From contig CALJUI010000252.1 in NCBI GenBank assembly GCA_937975735.1, positions 1-7,146 of the forward strand: a stretch of 7,146 nucleotides of DNA. Reading direction: 5' to 3'. The notes below the pieces were generated by a model. That model saw only the letters and a list, made by a program, of their open reading frames with translations. It ran no database searches and was not told the origin of the DNA. The stretch is from an uncultured Rubrivivax sp. (GTDB lineage: Bacteria > Pseudomonadota > Gammaproteobacteria > Burkholderiales > Burkholderiaceae_C). Made by a program: the position numbers and the translations under genes. Position 1 is the first letter of the stretch, and the number at the start of each line of letters is the position of its first letter. This document shows positions 1-6,172 of the stretch, piece by piece.

Positions 1-648
1 GCCGCAGCGCCGACCGCCACCGCCGTCGCGCTCGCCGCGCCGGTGGCGATGCCGGCGCGCATCGACAAGCGCCCGGCGCCGATGACCGCCGAGCAGCGTC
101 AACTCGCGCTGTACCGCCAGGCGACCGAACTCGCGCAGGCCGGCCAGCGTCGCAGCGCGCTCGAGCGTGCGCACGAGGCGCTCGGCGTCGATCCGCGCCA
201 TGCCCCGACCCGCCTGCTCGCCGCCGTGCTGGAGCACGAGTCGGGTGCCAACCCGCGCGCCGCGCAGCTGCTGCGCGACGGCCTGACGATGCACCCGCGC
301 GACGCCGCGATGGCCCTGCTGCTGGCCCGCCTGCTGGTCGCCGACGGCGCCGGCGGCGATGCGCTCGTGGTGCTCGACCAGCACGGCGTCACCGGTGCCG
401 ACGCCGACGGCCTGCGCGGCGGCATCCTCGCCCAGCAAGGCGACTTCAAACGCTCGCTCGCCGCCTACGAGAGCGCGGCGCGCCAGCAGCCGTCCAACCC
501 GATGTGGTGGTTCGGCCTCGGCGTCGCGCTCGACAGCGAGGGCCAGGCCCCGCGTGCGCGCCAGGCCTACGCGCGGGCGCAGTCGATCGGGCTGCCGCGC
601 GAGGACCTCGCCACCTACGCCGACCAGCGCATCCGCTCGCTCGACTGA
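1..648 (+). CDS. mshN: MshN-like TPR protein, 5'-partial
   Basis: The frame is open from base 1, so the start and probably an N-terminal membrane anchor lie outside the window; 215 residues are visible. The first ~15 visible residues are Ala/Pro-rich, typical of a linker between a transmembrane anchor and a periplasmic domain. The rest is TPR-like helical hairpins. Examples are the hairpin with AGQRRSALERAHEAL, one with PRAAQLLRDGLTMHP, and a C-terminal pair containing QQGDFKRSLAAYESAARQQP followed by NPMWWFGLGVALDSEGQ. The NPxWWxGLGxAL block plus the Ala-Tyr-Arg helix is what I associate with MshN C-termini. A GTG at 43 is in frame but is not a credible start, because upstream codons continue the same linker. 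MshN is thought to be a periplasmic TPR component of the MSHA assembly complex. It sits 20 bases before mshE, the order known from Vibrio. The family assignment rests on context as much as on sequence. Confidence 0.85.
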   Translation, partial: AAAPTATAVALAAPVAMPARIDKRPAPMTAEQRQLALYRQATELAQAGQRRSALERAHEALGVDPRHAPTRLLAAVLEHESGANPRAAQLLRDGLTMHPRDAAMALLLARLLVADGAGGDALVVLDQHGVTGADADGLRGGILAQQGDFKRSLAAYESAARQQPSNPMWWFGLGVALDSEGQAPRARQAYARAQSIGLPREDLATYADQRIRSLD

Positions 649-658
649 TCACTGACCC

Positions 659-663
659 GAGAA
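659..663 (+). promoter_or_regulatory. Ribosome binding site of mshE
   Basis: GAGAA lies 5 bases before the ATG at 669, in the 20-base gap after the mshN stop. It favours this ATG over in-frame upstream starts within mshN, such as the GTG at 504. Confidence 0.6.
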
Positions 664-668
664 CCGCC

Positions 669-2387
669 ATGGACCGTCCCGCCGCCGCCGTCTTCAACCC
701 GCGACGCTTCCGCCTCGGCGAGGTGCTGGTCAGCAAGGGCCTGATCACCGATCGCCAGCTGACGCAGGCGCTGGAGATGCAGAAGACCAGCGGCCGCAAG
801 CTCGGTCGTGCGCTGACCGACCTGGGCCTGGCCACCGAGGAGCAGATCAGCGAGGTCGTCGCCGACCAACTCGGCATCCGCTTCGTCGACCTCGCCAAGC
901 ACGAGCTCGACCCCGAGCTGGTGCGCCGTCTGCCCGAGGTGCAGGCGCGGCGCTTCCGCGCCCTCGTGCTGGGCCCGCACCGCGACGGCCTCGAGATCGG
1001 CATGGTCGACCCGACCGACATGGCCGCCTTCGACCAGCTGTCGCGCACGCTGCGCTCGCAGCTCGTGCCCTGCGTGGTGGCCGAAGGCGCATTGCTCGGC
1101 GCGATCGAGCATGTCTACCAGCGCAAGGAGGAGATGGCGAGCTTCGCGCGCGACGTCGTCGCCGACGTCGGCGACGACGTGCTCAACCTGTCCGGCCTGG
1201 AGAGCAACGCCTCGGCCGACGACGCGCCGGTGGTCAAGCTCATCAACTCGATCTTCGAGGCCGCCACCCAGCGCAGCGCCTCGGACATCCACATCGAGCC
1301 GCAGGAACGCGCGCTGCAGATCCGCTTCCGCATCGACGGCGTGATGCAGGTGCAGAGCACGCCGGATTCGCGCATCGCCAGTGCCGTGGTCCAGCGCCTG
1401 AAGCTGATGAGCAGCCTGGACATCTCCGAGAAGCGTCTGCCCCAGGACGGGCGCTTCCGCGTCAAGGTCGGCGCGACGACCCTCGATGTGCGGATCTCGA
1501 CGCTGCCCACCCAGCACGGCGAGTCGGTCGTGATGCGCCTGCTGGTGCAGGACGCCAGCCGCAACCGGCTGGATGCGCTCGGCATCCCGGCGCCGATCCT
1601 CAAGCGCCTGCGCGCGGCGCTGATGTCGTCCTCCGGCATGGTGCTGGTCACCGGCCCCACCGGCAGCGGCAAGACGACGACGCTGTACGCCGCGCTGGCC
1701 GAGCTGAATTCGCCCGACCTCAAGATCATCACCGTCGAGGACCCGGTCGAGTACCGGCTGCCGGGGCTGAACCAGGTGCAGGTCAACGACAAGGTCGACC
1801 TGACCTTCTCGCGCGTGCTGCGCTCCTGCCTGCGCCAGGACCCGGACGTGATCCTGGTCGGCGAGATGCGCGACCAGGAGACCGCCGAGATCGGCCTGCG
1901 CGCCGCGCTGACCGGGCACCTCGTGCTGTCCACGCTGCACACGACGAGCGCGGCCAGCACGCCGATGCGGCTGCGCGACATGGGCATCCCGTCGTACATG
2001 GTCGCGCTCGGCGTGCGCCTGGTGCTCGCCCAGCGCCTGGTGCGCGTGATCTGCGAGGCCTGCAAGACCGAGGCCGAGGTCGCGCCGCACGAGCAGGAGT
2101 GGCTGGGCGTCGACTTCGTCGACCCGACCGGCCCGTACAAGGCCTACAGGGGCGCCGGCTGCCCGGCCTGCCACAAGAGCGGCTACAGCGGCCGGATCGC
2201 GGTCTACGAGATGATCGAGATGACGCCCGAGCTGGTGCACCTGGCCAACAGCGACGACCCGGCCGGCTTCAACGCCGCCGCCGAGCGCCATTTCGCGAAG
2301 TTCACGCTGCGCAGTCACGTGTTGCAGCTGGTCGCCGAGGGCCGCACGACGCTGGCCGAAGCCATGCGCGTCGGCGCTGGCCTGTAG
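669..2387 (+). CDS. mshE: MSHA pilus assembly ATPase MshE (GspE/PilB family) with c-di-GMP-binding MshEN domain
   Basis: This is a 572-residue cytoplasmic hexameric ATPase that powers pilus extension. Residues 15-38 match the 24-residue MshEN motif (RLG, L/V pair, G-L-I, L31, L35, Q38). After a 5-residue spacer, a second copy spans 44-67 (KLG, G53-L54, Q67), so the tandem c-di-GMP site looks intact. The ATPase core follows, with SDIHIEP at 205-211, Walker A GPTGSGKTT at 329-337, the Asp box EDPVEY at 357-362, Walker B DVILVGE at 393-399 with catalytic E399, and the His box around H417/H424. Four cysteines (C462, C465, C498, C501; two CxxC) form the zinc knuckle of extension ATPases, which retraction PilT ATPases lack. 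Length is normal for the family. The start at 669 follows the mshN stop and has a Shine-Dalgarno; the frame extends further upstream but overlaps mshN. The c-di-GMP response is inferred from the motif. Confidence 0.96.
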   Translation: MDRPAAAVFNPRRFRLGEVLVSKGLITDRQLTQALEMQKTSGRKLGRALTDLGLATEEQISEVVADQLGIRFVDLAKHELDPELVRRLPEVQARRFRALVLGPHRDGLEIGMVDPTDMAAFDQLSRTLRSQLVPCVVAEGALLGAIEHVYQRKEEMASFARDVVADVGDDVLNLSGLESNASADDAPVVKLINSIFEAATQRSASDIHIEPQERALQIRFRIDGVMQVQSTPDSRIASAVVQRLKLMSSLDISEKRLPQDGRFRVKVGATTLDVRISTLPTQHGESVVMRLLVQDASRNRLDALGIPAPILKRLRAALMSSSGMVLVTGPTGSGKTTTLYAALAELNSPDLKIITVEDPVEYRLPGLNQVQVNDKVDLTFSRVLRSCLRQDPDVILVGEMRDQETAEIGLRAALTGHLVLSTLHTTSAASTPMRLRDMGIPSYMVALGVRLVLAQRLVRVICEACKTEAEVAPHEQEWLGVDFVDPTGPYKAYRGAGCPACHKSGYSGRIAVYEMIEMTPELVHLANSDDPAGFNAAAERHFAKFTLRSHVLQLVAEGRTTLAEAMRVGAGL

Positions 2388-2389
2388 GA
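2386..2389 (+). promoter_or_regulatory. Ribosome binding site of mshG, supports GTG start
   Basis: AGGA overlaps the TAG stop of mshE and lies 9 bases before the GTG at 2399. It supports translation of mshG from that GTG, coupled to mshE. Confidence 0.55.
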
Positions 2390-2398
2390 ACCGCCACC

Positions 2399-3622
2399 GT
2401 GCCGCAATTCGCCTGGTTCGGCCGCGACGCCACGCAACAGCCCAGGTCCGGCGTGATCGAGTCGAGCACGCGGCTGCAGGTCGCCGACGCGCTGACCGGC
2501 CAGGGCATCGTGCCGGTGGTCATCGAGCTGCACCAGCCGCCCGGCGATGCGCGCGAGGTGCTCGCGAAGCTGCTGAACCGGCACCGCGTCGGCGACGTCG
2601 AGCTGCTGCTGTTCACGCGCCAGATGCACACGCTGATGCGTGCCGGGGTGCCGATCCTGCGCGCATTGCAGGGCCTGCGCGAGTCGTCGACGCACGAGGG
2701 CCTGTCCGATCTGCTGGGCAAGCTGCGCCAGTCGCTCGACGCCGGCCTGGAGCTGTCGCGCGCGATGGCGCGCCACCCGGAGACCTTCGACGACTTCTTC
2801 ATCGCGATGGTCCGCGTCGGCGAGAGCACCGGCCAGCTGACCGAGATCTTCGACAGCCTGCACCACCACCTGGACTTCCAGCGCTACATGCGCGAGCAGG
2901 TGGCCTCGGCGTTGCGCTACCCGAAGTTCGTCGTGCTCGCGATGGTCGTCGCGGTGGCGGTGATCAACGTCTTCGTGATCCCCGCCTTCGCCAAGGTCTT
3001 CGAGAACCTGCAGACCGAGCTGCCGCTGATGACGCGCATCCTGCTCGGCACCTCGCGCTTCGTCGTCGAGTGGTGGTGGGCGATGGTCATCGGCACCGCG
3101 CTGGCGGCGCTGGTCAGCCGCGGCCTGATCGCCACGCCGGCGGGCCGGCTGGCGTGGGACCGCTGGAAGCTCAGGATCCCGGTCGCCGGCAAGATCCTGC
3201 GCAAGGGCGCGCTGTCGCGCGCCTGTCGCAGCCTGGCGATGGTGCTTCGCAGCGGCGTGCCCGTGCTCGACGGCCTGCAGCTGGCCGCCACCGTGACCGA
3301 GAACGCGCACATGGAGCGCGCCATCCTCGGCATGAAGACCAGTGTCGAGCGCGGCGACAGCGTGCTCGCGGCCTGCCGCAAGGCGGACATCTTCACGCCC
3401 ATCGTGCTGCAGATGGTCATGGTGGGCGAGGAATCCGGCACGCTCGACGAGATGCTCGACGAGGTCGGCCAGATGTACCAGCGCGAGGTCGAGTACGAGC
3501 TCAAGACCATGTCGCAGCAGATCGAGCCGATCCTGATCTTCGCGCTCGGCGCGATGGTGCTCGTGCTCGCGCTGGGCGTGTTCATGCCGATGTGGGACCT
3601 CGGCAAGGCCGCGCTGAAGTAG
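2399..3622 (+). CDS. mshG: MSHA pilus inner-membrane platform protein MshG (GspF/PilC family)
   Basis: This 407-residue polytopic inner-membrane protein transmits MshE ATPase movement to the growing pilus base. It has two T2SSF domains, at about 69-192 and 271-395. Each carries a family signature: the first has LFTRQMHTLMRAGVP and GESTG (141-145), the second has LAMVLRSGVPVLDGL and GEESGTL (343-349). Predicted membrane helices lie at about 177-197, 222-240 and 377-400. The N-terminus, PQFAWFGRD, is the usual opening of MshG/GspF proteins, which places the start at the GTG. The frame is open further upstream only by running inside mshE. Length matches the family at about 400 residues. The gene follows mshE by 11 bases and is surely co-transcribed with it. 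GspF of a type II secretion system is the alternative, but the neighbouring msh-type genes argue against it. Confidence 0.95.
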   Translation: MPQFAWFGRDATQQPRSGVIESSTRLQVADALTGQGIVPVVIELHQPPGDAREVLAKLLNRHRVGDVELLLFTRQMHTLMRAGVPILRALQGLRESSTHEGLSDLLGKLRQSLDAGLELSRAMARHPETFDDFFIAMVRVGESTGQLTEIFDSLHHHLDFQRYMREQVASALRYPKFVVLAMVVAVAVINVFVIPAFAKVFENLQTELPLMTRILLGTSRFVVEWWWAMVIGTALAALVSRGLIATPAGRLAWDRWKLRIPVAGKILRKGALSRACRSLAMVLRSGVPVLDGLQLAATVTENAHMERAILGMKTSVERGDSVLAACRKADIFTPIVLQMVMVGEESGTLDEMLDEVGQMYQREVEYELKTMSQQIEPILIFALGAMVLVLALGVFMPMWDLGKAALK

Positions 3623-3698
3623 CCCCTCAAGTCTCCGCGTGCCCCGCCGATATCCCCCGTACTCGCCCCGATTCAGCCCCGCTTCCCTGGAGAACGCC
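3623..3698 (+). other. C-rich leader between mshG and the pilin gene
   Basis: This is the longest non-coding gap in the + strand cluster. By my count it holds 38 C and 15 G in 76 bases, far more C-skewed than the flanking coding sequence. I see no convincing -35/-10 pair, no sigma-54 GG/GC element and no hairpin. It could be an untranslated leader, an mRNA processing site or a Rho-loading region. None of these is shown by the sequence alone. Confidence 0.4.
3689..3692 (+). promoter_or_regulatory. Ribosome binding site of the pilin gene
   Basis: GGAG (part of GGAGAA) lies 6 bases before the ATG at 3699. This is the strongest Shine-Dalgarno in the cluster and fixes the pilin start, rather than the in-frame GTG at 3639. 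Confidence 0.75.
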
Positions 3699-4220
3699 AT
3701 GAAACGCCCACAGACCGGCTTCACGATGATCGAGCTGATCGTCGTCATCATCATCCTCGGCATCCTTGCCGCCGTCGCCCTGCCCCGCTTCACCAACATG
3801 CAGCGCGACGCGCGCATCGCCAAGCTCAATGCCGTGCGCGGCTCGGTGGCCTCGGCGATGGCGATGGTCAACGGCGCCGCGATCGCGCGCCAGGCCCAGG
3901 TGCAGCCCGCCTGCGGCACCTTCGGCACGCCGAACGTCAACGCGGCCGGCAACGGCACGATCTGCACGCCCGAGGGCCTGATCCAGGTGCGGCTGCTGTA
4001 CCCGCAGGCCGCCAACGCCGGCATCGTGGCCGCCGCCGGCCTGCCGACCACGGCCGCTGCGCTGGCCGCCGACCAGTACCAGACCGCGGCCGTCGCCGGT
4101 GCGCTCCAGATCCGCGTGCTCGGCGGCACCTCGGGCCCGAACTGCTCGTTCACCTACACGCCGCCCACCGCGCTCGGCCTGGCGCCGACGCTGTCGGCCA
4201 ACGTCACCACCGGCTGCTGA
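3699..4220 (+). CDS. mshA: MSHA-type type IV prepilin (MshA/MshB-like)
   Basis: This is a 173-residue prepilin. The leader of 7 residues (MKRPQTG) precedes the prepilin peptidase site G7|F8, with Glu at mature +5 (E12). The hydrophobic alpha-1N helix covers about 8-29 and is followed by the amphipathic helix with RDARIAKLNAVRGSVASAMA, a pattern shared with MshA and MshB. The globular part is rich in Ala, Gly and Thr and has four cysteines at 72, 89, 149 and 173. The last residue itself is Cys, giving a C-terminal CSFTYTPP...TTGC segment that could form a disulfide-bounded loop like the D-region of type IVa pilins. Mature length is about 166 residues. This is the only major-pilin-like gene seen, placed where Vibrio has mshB and mshA. 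I cannot tell from sequence alone whether it is orthologous to MshA or MshB; its position and strong RBS suggest it is the major subunit. Confidence 0.88.
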   Translation: MKRPQTGFTMIELIVVIIILGILAAVALPRFTNMQRDARIAKLNAVRGSVASAMAMVNGAAIARQAQVQPACGTFGTPNVNAAGNGTICTPEGLIQVRLLYPQAANAGIVAAAGLPTTAAALAADQYQTAAVAGALQIRVLGGTSGPNCSFTYTPPTALGLAPTLSANVTTGC

Positions 4221-4233
4221 TCGCCGCTCCGGC

Positions 4234-4237
4234 GAGG
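4234..4237 (+). promoter_or_regulatory. Ribosome binding site of mshC
   Basis: GAGG lies 6 bases before the ATG at 4244. It supports that start even though it leaves only a three-residue prepilin leader. Confidence 0.65.
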
Positions 4238-4243
4238 TTCACC

Positions 4244-4675
4244 ATGCGCGGCTTCACCACGATCGAGCTGGTCGTGGTCATCGTCGTGATGTCGATCCTC
4301 GCCGCGCTGGCCATCCCCCGGCTGGCCGACCGCAGCGCGGTGCAGGAGCGCGGCGCCCGCGACCAGCTGCGCGGCATGCTGCACCACGTCCGCAAGCTGG
4401 CGATCACCCAGCAGCGCGAGGTCTGCGTGCTGGCCACGCCGGCACAGGCCAGCGCGGTCTACGTCGCCGCCGGCGCCTGCAACCCCGCACAGCCGGTCAC
4501 CGATCCCGGCGGCGCCGGCGCCTACCGGATCGCGATGCCGACCGGCGTCGCGCTCGGCGGCGCCGCGCTGGTGCGCTTCAACAGCCGCGGCCAGCTCGTG
4601 CCGGCCGCCGACCAGACCCTGACCGTGGGCGGCTTCGCGCTCACCGTGTCCCGTGAAACCGGCCTGGCGCTCTAG
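4244..4675 (+). CDS. mshC: Minor prepilin MshC (GspH/FimT-like)
   Basis: This is a 143-residue minor pilin precursor. The prepilin site is G3|F4 with Glu at mature +5 (E8), followed by a hydrophobic helix to about residue 25 and the IPRLADR transition. The middle is a GspH/FimT-like beta domain. The RFNSRGQL segment near 114-121 and the terminal VSRETGL resemble the F-x-prG and TGx-V patterns of this family. Cysteines at 61 and 79 could pair. The leader is only Met-Arg-Gly; no ATG, GTG or TTG lies in frame in the short stretch before 4244, and the Shine-Dalgarno supports it. The gene begins 23 bases after the pilin stop and its 3' end overlaps mshD. MshC proteins are expected to be low-abundance components needed to start or cap the pilus. 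The name rests on order plus fold; GspH is the closest alternative. Confidence 0.85.
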   Translation: MRGFTTIELVVVIVVMSILAALAIPRLADRSAVQERGARDQLRGMLHHVRKLAITQQREVCVLATPAQASAVYVAAGACNPAQPVTDPGGAGAYRIAMPTGVALGGAALVRFNSRGQLVPAADQTLTVGGFALTVSRETGLAL

Positions 4676-5267
4676 AAGCCGTGGCTTCACCCTGATCGAC
4701 GTGCTGGTGCTGATCGTGCTGATCGGCACCGTCGCCGGGTCGCTGACGGTGGTCTTCACCCGGTTGTCGGCGCAGTCGGCCGAGTCGATGCGCTCGCGCC
4801 AGGCGCTGGCGCTGGCGCAGACGCTGATGGCCGAGGTGCGGATGATGCCGATGACCTTCTGCGACCCGCAGGACGCCCGCGCCGCCACCGCCACCGCCGC
4901 CACGCTGAGCCCGACCGGCTGCGCGAGCAGCGTCGACGCGCTCGGACCCGAGCCGGGCGAGACCCGCTACAACGCCGCCAACCGTTTCGACAACGTCAGC
5001 GACTACAACGGCTTCGTCGCTCCGGGCCCGGGCTGCGCCGGCGGCATCTGCGACATCGCCGGCAATCTGCTAAACCCGGCCGGCTCGCCGCTCGCCGGAT
5101 GCTCGGCGGCGATCGCCACGACGCCGCAGGCGATGCCCGGCATCGCCGCGCTCGATGCCAACGGCCGCGCCCAGGCGCTGCGCATCATCGTGCGCGTGCG
5201 CTGCCCCGGCCAGGCCGACACCGTCGTCGAGTCGGTGCGCATGCGCCACGCGCCGAACGGGATCTGA
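4653..5267 (+). CDS. mshD: Minor prepilin MshD with Asp at mature position +5
   Basis: This is a 204-residue prepilin. The leader is basic, MKPAWRSRSRG, and the peptidase site is G11|F12. The usual Glu at mature +5 is Asp (D16, in GFTLID). The transmembrane helix spans about 12-35. Further on are RQALALAQTLMAEV and FCDPQDARA, then RFDNVSDYNGF (111-121), a block I recognise as characteristic of MshD. Cysteines lie at 70, 90, 128, 133, 150 and 184. The start is forced: an in-frame TGA at 4620-4622 leaves GTG 4653 as the only standard start before the cleavage site. The gene overlaps mshC by 23 bases and no Shine-Dalgarno is visible, so translation is probably coupled to mshC. MshD is taken to be a minor or tip pilin; its exact role is not established. 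Confidence 0.88.
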   Translation: MKPAWRSRSRGFTLIDVLVLIVLIGTVAGSLTVVFTRLSAQSAESMRSRQALALAQTLMAEVRMMPMTFCDPQDARAATATAATLSPTGCASSVDALGPEPGETRYNAANRFDNVSDYNGFVAPGPGCAGGICDIAGNLLNPAGSPLAGCSAAIATTPQAMPGIAALDANGRAQALRIIVRVRCPGQADTVVESVRMRHAPNGI

Positions 5268-5269
5268 AC

Positions 5270-6172
5270 ATGCGGCCGATGCGTCGCCAGCCGGGCTTCA
5301 CGCTGATCGAGATGATCATCTCGATCGTCATCATCGCGATCCTCGCGCTGGTGGCCGCGCCGATGTTGCGCCTGCCGCTGTCGGCCTGGCTCGACGCGAC
5401 GCGCCGCGCCGAGCTGACGCAGTCGATCGACACCGTGCACAGCAAGCTCGCCGACGACCTGCGGCGCGCGCTGCCCAACAGCGTGCGCGTGCGCACCGTC
5501 GGCTCCCGCGTCTTCCTGGAGACCTTGGAGGTGCGCGCCTGGGGGCGCCATCGTGCCGCCGCGTCGGGCGCCGGCCAGGTCTGCCCGGCCACCTGCACGG
5601 CCGCCGGGCTGGAGGACGCGCTGGAGGCCGGCTGCAACGAGACCTGCTTCACCAGCCTGGGCCCGCTGGAGGGCGACACGCCGGTCGGCGGCACCGACTG
5701 GGTGGTGGTGAACCCGCTCGGCCCTGGCGTGGCGGGCGGCGACCCGTATTTCGGCGGCAACGTCGCCGTCGCGGGCGGCATCAAGACGCGGCTGACCGAC
5801 GTCGCCGCCGCGCCCGACGGCAACCGGCTGCGCATCGGCGCGCACAACTTTCCCGGCCTGTCGCCGAGCCGGCGCTTCTACCTCGTCGCGACGCCGGTCA
5901 CCTGGGACTGCAACCCGGCCACGCGCACGCTGACGCGCCGCTGGGGTTACCCGGTCAGTGCGGTGCAGCCGGTCGCGTTCGGCGCCGCCACGCTGTCGGC
6001 ACCGCTGGCCAACACCGTCGCCGCCTGCAGCTTCCGCTACCAGGCCGCCGGCGGGCTGGGCCGCGGCGGCGTCGTGCAGCTGTCGCTGCGGCTCAGCCAG
6101 GTCGCAGCCGGCACCTCGATTCCCGAGGTCGCCGACCTGGTCGCGACGCTGCCGGTGAGCGAGGCGCCATGA
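5270..6172 (+). CDS. mshO: Minor prepilin MshO (GspJ/PilW-like)
   Basis: This is a 300-residue prepilin with leader MRPMRRQPG, peptidase site G9|F10 and Glu at mature +5 (E14). The hydrophobic helix runs to about residue 32. Next comes an amphipathic stretch, RRAELTQSIDTVHSKLADDL, leading to RRALPNSVRVRT, a pattern I know from MshO. Later family-like blocks are TDWVVV (142-147) and RRFYLVATPVTWDCN (201-215). Six cysteines are present; four form two CxxxC pairs (C105/C109 and C122/C126), and the others are C214 and C253. The start follows the mshD stop by 2 bases, with a weak GGGA 7 bases upstream. The end overlaps mshP as ATGA. Its size is the largest of the minor pilins here, as for GspJ/PilW relatives. 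Confidence 0.87.
   Translation: MRPMRRQPGFTLIEMIISIVIIAILALVAAPMLRLPLSAWLDATRRAELTQSIDTVHSKLADDLRRALPNSVRVRTVGSRVFLETLEVRAWGRHRAAASGAGQVCPATCTAAGLEDALEAGCNETCFTSLGPLEGDTPVGGTDWVVVNPLGPGVAGGDPYFGGNVAVAGGIKTRLTDVAAAPDGNRLRIGAHNFPGLSPSRRFYLVATPVTWDCNPATRTLTRRWGYPVSAVQPVAFGAATLSAPLANTVAACSFRYQAAGGLGRGGVVQLSLRLSQVAAGTSIPEVADLVATLPVSEAP
6161..6164 (+). promoter_or_regulatory. Ribosome binding site of mshP
   Basis: GAGG inside the end of mshO lies 4 bases before the ATG at 6169 and 16 bases before the alternative ATG at 6181. This mildly favours the first. Confidence 0.45.

Noticed and set aside
504..668. Upstream extension of mshE to GTG 504
   Set aside because: It would overlap mshN by 145 bases and add an Arg-rich segment unlike the family. 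ATG 669 has an RBS and places the MshEN motif near the N-terminus as expected.
615..2318. Long open frame on the - strand opposite mshE (and a similar one at 2315-4153 opposite mshG and the pilin)
   Set aside because: GC-rich genes with G/C third positions leave the opposite strand free of stops. The translations are His/Arg/Gln/Ala-rich without recognisable domains, while the + strand products carry clear motifs.
3623..3698. Sigma-70 or sigma-54 promoter before the pilin gene
   Set aside because: GATATC at about 3648-3653 is the only AT-rich hexamer and has no acceptable -35 element at the right distance. No GG-N10-GC element is seen.
4881..4902. Short GCC/ACC triplet repeat in mshD
   Set aside because: It encodes an Ala/Thr run within a normal reading frame and is too short and too expected from codon bias to call a functional repeat.
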